This document shows, piece by piece, positions 46,809-56,789 of a stretch of DNA of 64,000 nucleotides. Origin of the DNA: Harmothoe impar (taxonomy: Eukaryota > Annelida > Polychaeta > Phyllodocida > Polynoidae); contig OX381721.1 of the NCBI GenBank assembly GCA_947462335.1, positions 5,704,001 to 5,768,000 of the forward strand. Reading direction: 5' to 3'. A program made the position numbers and the translations under genes. Positions within the stretch are counted from its first letter, which is position 1. Every line of letters starts with the position of its first letter. The notes beneath the pieces are model-generated. The model made no database searches, was not told where the DNA came from, and was given only the letters and a program-made list of their open reading frames with translations.

Positions 46809-49800
46809 ATGCCAACAAGATCGAGAACCCGAAAACCCAAGCGCCGGAATGCGGCCAAAAACATGGCTGCTTTCATGGATTATGACTTCGCCTGGTCTGC
46901 ACCTGGATTACAGGACACTAGGCAGAAAGCCACCCCGAAAAGGCCCAGGGCGGAGGGAGGGATATCAACCCTCCTAAATGCCACCCCGAATGAAGTCTCA
47001 CCAATCCACAAAAAGAACAGGTTTGACATTTTGAATTCTACAGCACTGGTTGCTAAGGAAGCCATTCCCGGTGTTGACATTAACTACCCACCGTCAACAT
47101 CGACGGCCGGCACCCACCCCCTGATAGCACTCTCAGGTAACCAATCCACAGCTGGGATTGACCTACCTCGTGAGGCCCAAGCTGTGAACAACAACCTCCC
47201 ACCTCCGGGCTCTCTACTCAACCCCTACCCACCGCCGGACATGGGGACAAACCTGACTGGCTACCTGCTTGGTAATGAGACGGCCCATGATTACCACCTG
47301 GTGGCATCAGACCCTGTAACTGAATTTATTGATGAACTCAATCACTCAATCAATGTCAGTTCACACAGCTACCTCCTGCCGTGCCCCGTAGCTGAAGGGG
47401 TCAACCTGACACCGCCTGACAGCCCCGCCAGAGGGGAAAAACCGCCGACTCAGCGCGCCGCCTTTGACGGCCACGCCCACACACGCGCCGACACACGTGG
47501 GCCCGTCACAACAACAACAATGCCACGTGCCCGAGAGCACGGCTCCCGCCCGGACCTACCACCGCCGCCGCTACCGCCGCCGCCGCACACCGCGACACGT
47601 ACAACTGCAGCTACACACATACCAGGAGGGGAGATTGGCCAGCTACCACCGGGTTCCCTACACACCCAGCGGCTACATCAGGCTGATCCCAATCACCCCC
47701 ACAACCTGGTCCCGATGAACACCCGACTTCTGTCAGCGGTTGAATACATCAAATTCAACATGGTTGAAAAAACCCAGCTGAAAGATGAAATGACCTCCCT
47801 CACAGCTAGTTTTGACCAAAAGGTAACCACCCTCTCAACTGAGCTGAGTGCCCAGCTTAATGGCATCAGCAGCAGGGTGACAACCTGTGAGTCTACGCTA
47901 AACAAACAGCTGATAAATGTCCCCATTGCCATCAAACTAGCTGAGGACAAGTGCATTCAACATTCAGATGCTGCCTCCGCTGCACTATCTGCTAAACATG
48001 CTGACCTAGAGAGGCGCTTCAATGCCCATCTGACAGACTTTAATGCTGTCCAAACAAAGGTCAGCCAACAGGAGGTGGCTTCCTCACGTGCCAGCATCCA
48101 CACAGCCACCCTGTCTAACAAAGGATATGCAGCCTCAGTAAGCCAGGGAGTAGCACAGCCTGCTGCCCCCCATCCACCCATCCCTGCCGCCCCCCCGGCC
48201 CAGCCCCCGAAGGGAACGCGCCGCAGGGGCAAAACCACTTACAATGTAGTGGTAGTAGGCCTACCTGCGGAAGATGGTGAAGACATCTTTGGCACCTGGA
48301 GCAAAATCAAGAATGCACTGGGAATTATTGTCAATAACACTGACATATCATCCATTGCCCGCATAGGGAGATCTGGGAAGAAGCTCCCACCCCCCATCAT
48401 GATCTCCTTCACCAACCCGGACACACAATCACTTGTGCTAAGCATCAGGGACAGAGTGCGGAGTCTAGGCTCCCGAGTGTACTTAAACCCTGATGAGCCA
48501 CGTGAAACGCGTGTCAATCGTTATCTGCTGAGATCCATTTTCAACCACATCCGTGACTGGGATGTGGGGGCTAGCCTAACCGATGAAGGGCTGACCATTA
48601 ATGGACTGCTGTACCCACCCACAGAAACAGCTATAGACTCAATAGATGACGTGTTCAAACCAACTGACTTAAACAGTAGCAAAAAGTCAAAGAAGGGTAA
48701 GCAACCCGTCAAGCCAGCAGCAACTGGCGTAACCACCCCCCCTCCCCCCCCAACACATCCCATGCCAGCCAATCCCCAGAGGGTACAACAGACACACCCC
48801 CGTGCACCACCAGCGGCCACCACCTCACGCCGCACCATGGGCGCTCCCATAGCCCACCCCCATATACACCCACCCACCACGTGTACTGTTGACCCGCCCC
48901 CCCTCCCCCCCATCAACCCCCCGACCCAAACTCGCCAACCTGTAACACTCTCGCACATGATGCATGGTCAAGCTAAGCCTAGACACGCTCAGCCCAGCCC
49001 CCACCTGTCCAACCACCAACCACCACTCCGAGCGCCACCTGCCCCGCAAAACAAACCTGCACCTCCTGGCACCATCAAACCCCTAATGGGGCTCCATGTT
49101 GACACCCCCGCGCCACACAGAGGCAGGGGGCCTACCCCACTCTCCCCAATACAGCACTCTGCCATTACCATTGATTCTACCCTAGACGGGCAGAAACCAA
49201 TACCAATCATCACATCCACCCCAACCCACGGCGCTGCCCCCACCCACCCACCCAGGCCCACAACAACCAGTGACCTCCGCCTGCCACCCTCCTCATATAT
49301 CTCATCCCATAAGTCCAAAAAGGAGAGAATTGTAACAGTGAGCAGGGGAATTGCATTCAGCGGGGAAACTGCCTACCTCAGTAACTTTTTCCCTGCCCCC
49401 TTTGAATTTGAGGTCAAGGGAGTCATGGAAACCTATGAGAGTGTTGAGCAAGGGTATCAACATGCCAAAGCGCTCCACTGTCATGACTACAGAGCAGCCA
49501 TAGACATTAAGCAAGAACCCCGCGCCCCACTCAATAAATCAAGGGGGCGTGGCATTGACACTACCGGGACTGATTGGGCCCGCCATGCAGTACCCACAAT
49601 AAAGAAACTCGCCACTGCAAAGTATGTGCAGCACCCTCCCCTGAGACACCTGCTGTTTCTCACTGGTAACACCCCGCTGTTAGAAGCCAGTCGAGATGAA
49701 TTCTGGGCCATAAACGTCTCCTTTGACAGCCTACTTCGTAACCCCACAGGCTGTGAATTCAGTGGAAAAAATGTCATGGGACACATCCTAATGGACATTA

Positions 49801-49931
49801 GGTACGAGCTATCCATCATCTATGAGTACCAAGCACCCCACCCAGGTGCCCAACCACTGCCCACCTCCAGCATGACTGGGCCCCCGCCTGTGGCCCCAGT
49901 CAAGAGGCACCATCAGCCTAAATGGCCCTAG
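46809..49931 (+). CDS. LINE ORF1: coiled coil, RRM-like ORF1p core, C-terminal NADAR domain
   Basis: 1,040 codons. The N terminus is basic (TRSRTRKPKRRN). Pro-rich linkers follow, then a heptad-like coiled coil at about residues 311-430. An ORF1p RRM-like core starts at about residue 477 (YNVVVVGLP, ISSIARIG, PIMISF), with the usual following helical domain (ETRVNRYLLRSIF) to about 620. This type of core binds RNA and forms LINE RNPs. After a long Pro/His-rich stretch, residues about 845-1005 match the NADAR/YbiA family: YLSNFFPAPFEF (856-867), SVEQGYQHAKA (878-888), LRHLLFLTGN, EASRDEFWA (959-967) and GKNVMGHILMDIR. NADAR proteins are known ADP-ribosyl N-glycosidases acting on guanine or on riboflavin intermediates. 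I infer that the LINE protein may remove ADP-ribose from nucleic acid. I know of no classic LINE with this fusion. Confidence 0.87.
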   Translation: MPTRSRTRKPKRRNAAKNMAAFMDYDFAWSAPGLQDTRQKATPKRPRAEGGISTLLNATPNEVSPIHKKNRFDILNSTALVAKEAIPGVDINYPPSTSTAGTHPLIALSGNQSTAGIDLPREAQAVNNNLPPPGSLLNPYPPPDMGTNLTGYLLGNETAHDYHLVASDPVTEFIDELNHSINVSSHSYLLPCPVAEGVNLTPPDSPARGEKPPTQRAAFDGHAHTRADTRGPVTTTTMPRAREHGSRPDLPPPPLPPPPHTATRTTAATHIPGGEIGQLPPGSLHTQRLHQADPNHPHNLVPMNTRLLSAVEYIKFNMVEKTQLKDEMTSLTASFDQKVTTLSTELSAQLNGISSRVTTCESTLNKQLINVPIAIKLAEDKCIQHSDAASAALSAKHADLERRFNAHLTDFNAVQTKVSQQEVASSRASIHTATLSNKGYAASVSQGVAQPAAPHPPIPAAPPAQPPKGTRRRGKTTYNVVVVGLPAEDGEDIFGTWSKIKNALGIIVNNTDISSIARIGRSGKKLPPPIMISFTNPDTQSLVLSIRDRVRSLGSRVYLNPDEPRETRVNRYLLRSIFNHIRDWDVGASLTDEGLTINGLLYPPTETAIDSIDDVFKPTDLNSSKKSKKGKQPVKPAATGVTTPPPPPTHPMPANPQRVQQTHPRAPPAATTSRRTMGAPIAHPHIHPPTTCTVDPPPLPPINPPTQTRQPVTLSHMMHGQAKPRHAQPSPHLSNHQPPLRAPPAPQNKPAPPGTIKPLMGLHVDTPAPHRGRGPTPLSPIQHSAITIDSTLDGQKPIPIITSTPTHGAAPTHPPRPTTTSDLRLPPSSYISSHKSKKERIVTVSRGIAFSGETAYLSNFFPAPFEFEVKGVMETYESVEQGYQHAKALHCHDYRAAIDIKQEPRAPLNKSRGRGIDTTGTDWARHAVPTIKKLATAKYVQHPPLRHLLFLTGNTPLLEASRDEFWAINVSFDSLLRNPTGCEFSGKNVMGHILMDIRYELSIIYEYQAPHPGAQPLPTSSMTGPPPVAPVKRHHQPKWP
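49330..49830 (+). other. NADAR (YbiA-like) domain-coding part of ORF1
   Basis: It encodes residues about 841-1007 of ORF1. Motif order follows the family: N-terminal strand and LSNF-P-PF, the SVE.xYQ..KA helix, a DW..A...MKKL.AKY-like helix (here DWARHAVPTIKKLATAKY), L...LL.TG, L.EAS.DxFW and a G.N..G..LM..R C-terminal helix. All the blocks I expect for the family are present and in order, so the domain looks complete rather than a remnant. A 30-residue insert (EPRAPLNKSRG region) is longer than the bacterial loop. Confidence 0.83.
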
Positions 49932-50092
49932 GCAATAAACTACACGGTCCCCAGCTGTTGCTCAGCAAACCGTGACCACTGCCCCACTGACACGGTCAGC
50001 CCCTGTAAATACCCCTACCTGCGTGCACTCTCCATTCACTGTTCTACACTGCCAGCTCTAGTACAGACCTGCCAGCACTATAACCTGCCAAA

Positions 50093-50734
50093 ATGGTCAT
50101 CCTTGTAATAGGGGATTCTAGGGTAAGGGATCTCGGTGGCTACCTGAGTCCTGTACCTCGCTACATAACCCATGCGATGGGTGGAGCCCCTCTCGCCAGA
50201 GTTAGTAATAACATCTGCCAGCGACTGCTACATAATGAACACTTCGATGCCATATACATAGCAGCAGGCATTTGTAATCTACTAGCCTATGACAACTATG
50301 GGAAATCATGTATGTGCCACATAAAGGACCCTGACAGCTTCAAACTGGATTACCTAATTCAAATGCAGGAACTGGTCTACAAATGCCAAGAAATCAGTGC
50401 AAACATTCCTATAGTGTTTGTGCCCATCTATGGAGTGAACTTATCGCACCTGAACGGCAAACCCACCTCCTGGGTACACCCGCAGCAAGATAGGTTCAAT
50501 GCTATGATCCATAAATTGAATGCAGCCATTTATGGTATCAACAAAACTGGTCGCCTGAATACCCCGAAAGTGGACAAAATTGTCCATGAGTGGCATTCCC
50601 GGGTGCACCTATATGAACAGCACTTCGACTTCCTCTACGATGGCCTGCACCCCAACCCTGATCTAGTTGAACTTGTCTCATCAGAGATCATGTCGGCTGT
50701 AAATAAGAACAGACTGCAATATTTGCATCAGTAA
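50093..50734 (+). CDS. LINE ORF2: stand-alone SGNH/GDSL hydrolase (esterase-like)
   Basis: 213 codons, starting 162 bp after ORF1. Block I is G7-D8-S9 in VIGDSRVRD with the nucleophile Ser. A block II-like Gly is in MGGAPL (30-31). Block III has G59 and N62 in AAGICNL. Block V is D183-G-L-H186 in YDGLHPN. All four catalytic-site residues of the SGNH family are therefore present. Esterase domains of this type are known in ORF1 of CR1-type LINEs, where they are proposed to act on lipids or membranes. Here it is a free protein, not fused to the RNA-binding ORF1. The start codon context is CAAAATGG. It has no signal peptide or membrane segment. Confidence 0.83.
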   Translation: MVILVIGDSRVRDLGGYLSPVPRYITHAMGGAPLARVSNNICQRLLHNEHFDAIYIAAGICNLLAYDNYGKSCMCHIKDPDSFKLDYLIQMQELVYKCQEISANIPIVFVPIYGVNLSHLNGKPTSWVHPQQDRFNAMIHKLNAAIYGINKTGRLNTPKVDKIVHEWHSRVHLYEQHFDFLYDGLHPNPDLVELVSSEIMSAVNKNRLQYLHQ

Positions 50735-53466
50735 TTATGAGTGCCTGTCATGTATCATTTAAACCAAACTGCTGTCTGCCTGTATAATTCCCCTTAATCT
50801 CTAAAAAATATGGTACAATATATTATATCTTAGGTCACTAGCTCAATATCCCACTATCTCACTTAACTTAAATCGTGCTTACCAACATAGCCGTGTTCAT
50901 GTTTATTTTTATAATCATAATCAAAAATCACAAATCAGTACTCAACCAATCAATTATCCCATAGACGGGACAAACGGGTTCCCTTAAAAATATGCCAGGA
51001 AACTACTAAACACCAATCAATAGTAATGTATAGACAACTGTATGCATACTCGCATAATGACACCATTTCTGGACTGGGGACTCTCTGTCCTTGAGTGTCC
51101 ATGTGTTTGTGGACTGAGGGTGATGGTACTGATGGGTATGGTGTCTGGTAATGCACCCTACATCTTGTTTGATGCGGGCATAAATTGGTCACCAACTGAT
51201 ATCCACTGGCCGTCGGCCCTCAATCCCCTAAACACAAATTCTATTGTGTGTAAACCTGTAAGCTATACACTTAGTACTTTATTGTATATTGAATATTGAT
51301 TGCTGTATATTTGGCCTATGACTGGGTTTTGGTACCGGCTGCATACTGACATACCCTACGTCATGTCTGATGCGGTCCTCAGTCTGCGGCCAATTACCAC
51401 TCCAGCCAGCCAAATAATTAGTTGTTTAAGTTAAGCATACTGAAACATATTGAAGTATATCTGTGTCACGACTAACATGGTGGACACCGATGGTGATATT
51501 CATATTAAGGCTGTACGTGATTGAGCGGCGGCCGGTGGTCACTGATCGCCAGTCCCTGGCCACTGGTCACTGGTCAATGACTTAAGCCCACTGTCTAATG
51601 GTTTCATTAATATTTTCATGATTTTATTGCCCGCCATTTATCACTTCTGTCGTTGGTGCGGGGGGGGGGGTGTGACACCTAGTGTTTGTGCTGGTGCGGT
51701 CCCGCCCTGCACCTACTAGATACACACTGAATAACACACACCATACTATAGAAATGCAGATGAAAGCATGGGCCTTAACGCATGCCACGAGCCAATATAT
51801 ATGTGTGTCAATGACGGTACCCTACATCTTGTTTGATGCGGACTGTACTGACACCTATATGACGCCTATATGACTTGCATAACCCATGTGACTCACTTGA
51901 TGATATCGCGACTGCGAGCGCCCCCGGGTGCAGCCCTGAGGAATGTTACATAGGTTGTACCATACATCTTGTCTGATGCGGACAACACTAGTACCAGCAT
52001 TCTCATGGCACTGAAGCAGCACTCATACGACGCTCATCTAGTATACATCTGTAACTGTCGGCTTCAGCTCATTGAGCTTAACAGAGGGAGTCAGGGACTA
52101 GATGGCCTAATGTCCATGGTGGTCACTGCCGACCCTCTGCTCTCTACCGTATAATGCACACATACTAACCACTGTAGCTATGTAGCATCCTAATACCAGT
52201 GTGCTATGACACGGCTAAGGCCTTGATAGTCTAGTACTAGGAAAATTAATTCCACTGTGACCATTGCTACATCGCAACTAATGATGTCTCGTTATCAGTA
52301 TTATCATTGTTACTATTGTTATTCTCTCACACTCCCTGTGCTGTTACCAGGGCTGTGTTCTTTCCCAGTATCATTATTATTACTAGACCAACATGTAGCA
52401 TTGTAACACTAGTGTGCTATGACACGGCTAAGGCCATGATAGTCTAGTACTAGGAATACTAATTCCACTGTGACCCATGCTACATGCTACATCACAACCA
52501 GTGATGTCTCAATATTATCACTGTTACCATTGTTATTCTTACTCACTCCCTGTGTTATTACCAGGACTGTCTCTCCCAATATTATTATCGTTATTAGACC
52601 AGCATCTAAGACCAGGTATCTTGTCTGATGCGGCCACTCACGATGCTGGGCTCAAATGGCTACAAATCCCTCCCAACTCGCCGCCCACTACTTTCCAAAC
52701 CACTTAGTTATCTAAAATTACGATTACTGGACCAGCATCCTTGACTGAACATCTTGTTTGATGCGGCCAATTATGATGCTGTGCTATGCTGATCACTAAC
52801 CACCCCCATCCCTCCCCATTACTAACATCCTCCCCTACTACGCCCGCCATACATCTGGCACTGTCAGCCCTACCCACCACCGTCCTATACCCCACCCCAC
52901 CAACCAACCAACCTACACCCCCCCCCCCACCAACCCACCCCCCCCCCCGCCCTCCCTTCCACACCCACTACCCCCCGCCTCTCCCCCCCCAACCCCCAAC
53001 GGCCCCCCCCCCCCCCCCGGCATCCCCCCCCCTCCCCTTCCCCCAGCGTCGTCCGCTTACCATCGAAACTTTAATATGAAGATCTCAGCGACCGAAGCTT
53101 AGCAATTAATTATTCAGTATTAATTATTAATTATCTCTTTTAGTTAATCTAATCTATGGATCACGATAATTATACCTCGAGTTAGTTTGGGGAGACAGCT
53201 CTCCTACCAGTCAAGCAGTCACGCACCTACAGTTACAAAGACATATAACAAACCCCAACGGCCTTTCTCAAGGCCACTCTTCTCGACCGCGACGTACCCT
53301 ACGCATATAGGAGACTGGTGCTCGTGACACCGCCCCCTCTCTCTGTCCTACACGTATGTGCAGCCCCTGTGCCGCCACTCTCGCTGTTTATATCACTGTC
53401 CCTCAGCACACATATACCCCCGCTCTGGTCACTTCCTATATAGCAAGGTGAAATCATACCTTAAAA
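50735..53466 (+). other. 2.7-kb inter-ORF region with repeated motif and C-rich tract
   Basis: There is no long frame. CATCTTGT[T/C]TGATGCGG occurs at 51,161, 51,825, 51,965, about 52,617 and 52,750, with a weaker copy at 51,361 (TCATGTCTGATGCGG). Four copies are preceded by TACC.TAC or CCCTAC. A second repeat, GCTATGACACGGCTAAGGCC with TGATAGTCTAGTACTAGGAA, occurs at about 52,200 and 52,412. From 52,800 to 53,050 the strand is C-rich. A TATATAG at about 53,437 lies 30 bp before the ORF3 ATG. This may be a separate promoter or untranslated leader for ORF3, or a join between two elements. Confidence 0.7.
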
Positions 53467-56385
53467 ATGACCACCACATATGAGGACTTTGTCCTACTAA
53501 AAGGCCTAAAAATAGGCCACTATAATATACGTAGTCAAAATCTTAAGTTTGGAGAATTATCCAAACTTGTGAAACTATTTGATGTACTTGCGATTAGTGA
53601 AAGTTGGTTAGTTGAAGGCTTCCCGGATAATAAACTACACATAGCTGGTTACCAATTCTTCCGCTATGACAGGGTAGTGAATAAAACCGGTGGAGGCCTC
53701 CTTATCTACATATGTAATAGTATGGCTCCCTTCTGTAGCTTACTCACTCCCCTGAAGCGTTCCAATGAGGACATAGAATCTATTGTTGTAAATTTTACTA
53801 AAGATAAGCACCGTCTCACCACCTTCATCCATGTGTATCGCCCACCTAGTGGGAGCTACATCAAGTGCATTGAGTCCATCAAAGAAATCTGTCAGGACCC
53901 AATACTGGAGGGGCGAGAACGCTGGCTAATAGGTGACATCAACATAGACCTTTTCCAGCCCAATGATCCTAAAACAAAATCATACACCAAGGCCATGAAC
54001 GACTTAAATCTACATGATCAGATCTACCATGTAACCCGTCCCCACCCTAATGGCAACGGAGGAACATGTATAGATCTCATATCGACTGATTGCGATATTG
54101 TCATGTATAATGGTACGCTCCCACTGTTTGTGAGTGACCATGTCCCCACCTATGCCATAAAAAAGAAGCCAAAAGAGGTCTATACCATGGTAAAGATGAG
54201 GGGCCGCTCTTATAGAAATTATAGTCAAGCGGATTTCATGGATCACCTGCTACACGTTGACTTATCAACTTTCTATGCAAGTAATGATGTTGATGTTAGG
54301 TGGTCCATATTACAGTCACACATAACTGAATACCTAGACACCCATTGTCCCATCAAGGACATGTCCTTTAAGGACCGGAACAAACCCTGGATGACTAGGG
54401 ACATATTTGAGTTAATTCATGAACGGGACCAGTACATCCTGGAATACATTAGAGACGGGGAGCATAACCCTGATCTCCTAGAATGTGCACAGCAGGTCCG
54501 TAGGGACATTAACCTTAAAACGCGCATATCTGAAGAAAATTACTTCAATAAAAAACTAACCGACTTGGCTTCCCATCCTACTAAATTCTGGCGTGAATTA
54601 AACCTCCTACTTGGCAAAACCGGTGATAACAAGCCGGATATTGTATTAGATCACCATAAGCATGGTCAGGAGGTCAAGGGCAGCGATGTACCAGGGTACA
54701 TTAATGCTTTCTTCTCGGGAATAGGGGAAAAGCTCTTTGACACTCTAGGGGACGCCCCTAAGGTCTCTGAATGTAATAAGCCCTCCAGTAAGACTCACAC
54801 CTTCAGTGAGGATGCTGTAACTAATGTCTCTTATGAAAGTGTACTAAAGCTTGTGAAATCTATTGAAGTCCACAAATCCAGTGGCATAGACAATATACAA
54901 ACCTCGGTGATGAAGGATGCCCTATTGGTGCTTGCACCAGAATTACTATCCATCATCACACTCAGCCTACAAACCGTTGCATTCCCACAGAAATGGGCAT
55001 CTGCAAAAGTAGTACCGCTGCCTAAATCCGGTGACTTGAGGCATATAGGGAACTGGCGCCCTATCTCACTCCTACCGGTCCCCAGCAAAATTATGGAGCG
55101 TATTGTATATGAAAAAATCTACACTAACTTAGAAAACAGTAAAAAATTGCATAGTTCACAGTATGGCTTCCGCGCGTCCAGGGGAACAAATGATGCTGTG
55201 TTCAAGTTTGTCAATCGGGTCTACCAATCCAAAGACAGAGATGAAACCCTGATGGCCTGTTTCCTGGACGTGCGGAAGGCTTTTGATAGCATCCACCATT
55301 TTGAATTAATTAGCCGCATGAAATATCTAGATCTACCCCCAATGCTCACTGACTGGTTATTCGCATACTTAGGCAATAGAACCCAACGAGTTGTCTGTAA
55401 TGGCTCCTCATCTACCCTACTACCTGTAAAATTCGGCGTCCCCCAGGGGTCCATCTTGGGCCCCCTCCTATTTATTTGTTTTGTAAATGCCCTACCTGAT
55501 GTCCTAGAATATTGCGAAATTATCATGTATGCAGACGATGTCGTCTTCTTTATAAGCGCCCAAAACGCTGAAGCTGCGGAGAGAAAGCTGCAAATTGACG
55601 CCACAAATGCATATAACTGGTTTAGCAAAAGTGGTCTCTGCATCAACACTGAAAAAACCAAGGTCGAAGTGTTTAATGTGAAAAGAAATGATGGTTACAA
55701 ACCCAACATTAGAATGGGAAACACATTGTTGAGTGTCTGTAATAAGTATGAATACCTTGGCATCATAATAGATAATAACCTGTCCATGGAGTATACCATT
55801 AGTAAAAATGTAAGCTCAGCTGCAAACAGATGTAAAATGTTAGGTCAAATGCGAAGGAGAATGTCCACAGCTACTGCAATACTTGTATATAAGCAGACCA
55901 TCCTACCAGTACTTGAATATTGTGGTTATCTTCACAACGGTATTATTCAGTCACAGCACAAGCGGCTGCAGCTGATGCAAAACCGCTGTTTACGCGTCAG
56001 TCTGCGACTGCAAATGCGCTACCATGTACTTAATTTACACACAGACACCAAAATAGATTACCTAAGTGTTCGTTTTGATCTGCAGCTGCTGTTACTATTA
56101 TATAAATACCTGAATGGTACTAACCAGTCCCCTGCAGAGCTAGGTCTTGCATACTCTAATCCCCCCGCGTGTGGAAGAGTCACCAGATCCACAAACACTG
56201 GTCTCTTGCAATACCCCCCCAGTAACACGTTAACCTACAGGAGAAGTCCCTTATACAGGGGCATAGACCTCTGGAATAACCTAAATGTCTCATGTCGCCT
56301 AGCCGCGAATAAATCCCTCTTCAGGTCAAAGGCCCTAACCCATATTCGAGCCCTACACCTTGCCAAATTACGCTTACAGAGATAG
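53467..56385 (+). CDS. LINE ORF3: EEP (APE-like) endonuclease and reverse transcriptase
   Basis: 972 codons. The endonuclease covers about residues 14-235: N20 in HYNIR, E45 in SESWL, YRPPSG, GDIN (156-159) and SDH (223-225). The RT covers about residues 500-760: PKSGD and NWRPISLLPV, YGFRASRGT, FLDVRKAFDS (599-608), GVPQGSILGPLLF and YADD (688-691). A C-terminal helical region ends in YRRSPLYRGIDLWNNL, typical of CR1/L2/Jockey-group LINEs. All metal-binding and catalytic residues are intact. It makes the target nick and primes cDNA synthesis from the element RNA. There is no RNase H domain. The start follows ACCTTAAAAATG, with no long upstream frame in phase. Confidence 0.94.
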   Translation: MTTTYEDFVLLKGLKIGHYNIRSQNLKFGELSKLVKLFDVLAISESWLVEGFPDNKLHIAGYQFFRYDRVVNKTGGGLLIYICNSMAPFCSLLTPLKRSNEDIESIVVNFTKDKHRLTTFIHVYRPPSGSYIKCIESIKEICQDPILEGRERWLIGDINIDLFQPNDPKTKSYTKAMNDLNLHDQIYHVTRPHPNGNGGTCIDLISTDCDIVMYNGTLPLFVSDHVPTYAIKKKPKEVYTMVKMRGRSYRNYSQADFMDHLLHVDLSTFYASNDVDVRWSILQSHITEYLDTHCPIKDMSFKDRNKPWMTRDIFELIHERDQYILEYIRDGEHNPDLLECAQQVRRDINLKTRISEENYFNKKLTDLASHPTKFWRELNLLLGKTGDNKPDIVLDHHKHGQEVKGSDVPGYINAFFSGIGEKLFDTLGDAPKVSECNKPSSKTHTFSEDAVTNVSYESVLKLVKSIEVHKSSGIDNIQTSVMKDALLVLAPELLSIITLSLQTVAFPQKWASAKVVPLPKSGDLRHIGNWRPISLLPVPSKIMERIVYEKIYTNLENSKKLHSSQYGFRASRGTNDAVFKFVNRVYQSKDRDETLMACFLDVRKAFDSIHHFELISRMKYLDLPPMLTDWLFAYLGNRTQRVVCNGSSSTLLPVKFGVPQGSILGPLLFICFVNALPDVLEYCEIIMYADDVVFFISAQNAEAAERKLQIDATNAYNWFSKSGLCINTEKTKVEVFNVKRNDGYKPNIRMGNTLLSVCNKYEYLGIIIDNNLSMEYTISKNVSSAANRCKMLGQMRRRMSTATAILVYKQTILPVLEYCGYLHNGIIQSQHKRLQLMQNRCLRVSLRLQMRYHVLNLHTDTKIDYLSVRFDLQLLLLLYKYLNGTNQSPAELGLAYSNPPACGRVTRSTNTGLLQYPPSNTLTYRRSPLYRGIDLWNNLNVSCRLAANKSLFRSKALTHIRALHLAKLRLQR

Positions 56386-56711
56386 CAAGACTAGCTGGTC
56401 CCATACCTGCCTGCTGTTAAACAAAGAATCACAAATATTATTATATATATCGGCATTGTTCATCCAGTTTAATTGCCTTCCCATATGCATAAATCATGTA
56501 TTAATGTATGTACTTTGGTTGTATTAATTAGAAATGTATTAGTTTATTGTGATTACAGGGGAAATCATGACGCTGCCCTCCTATATCTATATAGGACGTT
56601 GATTGTGTGGCATGGCAGTACCTAGTATCTCTATATCTATTACTCATAATAACCAAGGAGAGGAAATATTCCTCATTTTGAATGTATCGTATTTTTGAAA
56701 ATCACCAAGTG

Positions 56712-56745
56712 AATAAATACGTTATAAACTCAAAAAAAAAAAAAA
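56712..56745 (+). terminator. LINE polyadenylation signal and A-tail
   Basis: AATAAA (56,712-56,717) is followed 14 bp later by 14 A residues at 56,732-56,745. This marks the 3' end of the three-ORF LINE, about 345 bp after the ORF3 stop. Confidence 0.8.
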
Positions 56746-56789
56746 GTTTTTTATTTGTTTTTTCACTAACAAAGACCAATTTATATCTG

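Larger units (their letters stand above)
46743..56745 (+). mobile_element. Intact three-ORF non-LTR retrotransposon (CR1/L2-like group)
   Basis: Three long, uninterrupted plus-strand frames (46,809-49,931, 50,093-50,734, 53,467-56,385) are followed by AATAAA at 56,712 and an A-run at 56,732-56,745. The order is ORF1p-like protein, esterase, then endonuclease-RT. CR1/L2-type LINEs are known to have ORF1 proteins with coiled-coil, RRM or esterase domains and an EEP-RT ORF2. A separate esterase ORF plus a NADAR domain is an unusual arrangement. No frameshift or stop interrupts any ORF, so a recent, possibly active insertion is likely. The 5' start and target duplication were not found, so the left coordinate is only the TATA-like site. 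Confidence 0.83.

Noticed and set aside
47450..49819. Several 70-145-codon minus-strand frames opposite LINE ORF1
   Set aside because: They are antisense shadows of a GC-rich, Pro-rich coding region. They have no domain and overlap the real frame.
50093..50734. Host SGNH gene captured next to an unrelated LINE
   Set aside because: The frame is intact and intronless, lies 162 bp after ORF1 on the same strand, and esterase domains are known in this LINE group. An element gene is the simpler reading.
49932..53467. Two separate LINEs instead of one three-ORF element
   Set aside because: No poly(A) end or target duplication is seen between ORF2 and ORF3. Both sides are intact and on the same strand, although the 2.7-kb gap keeps this alternative open.
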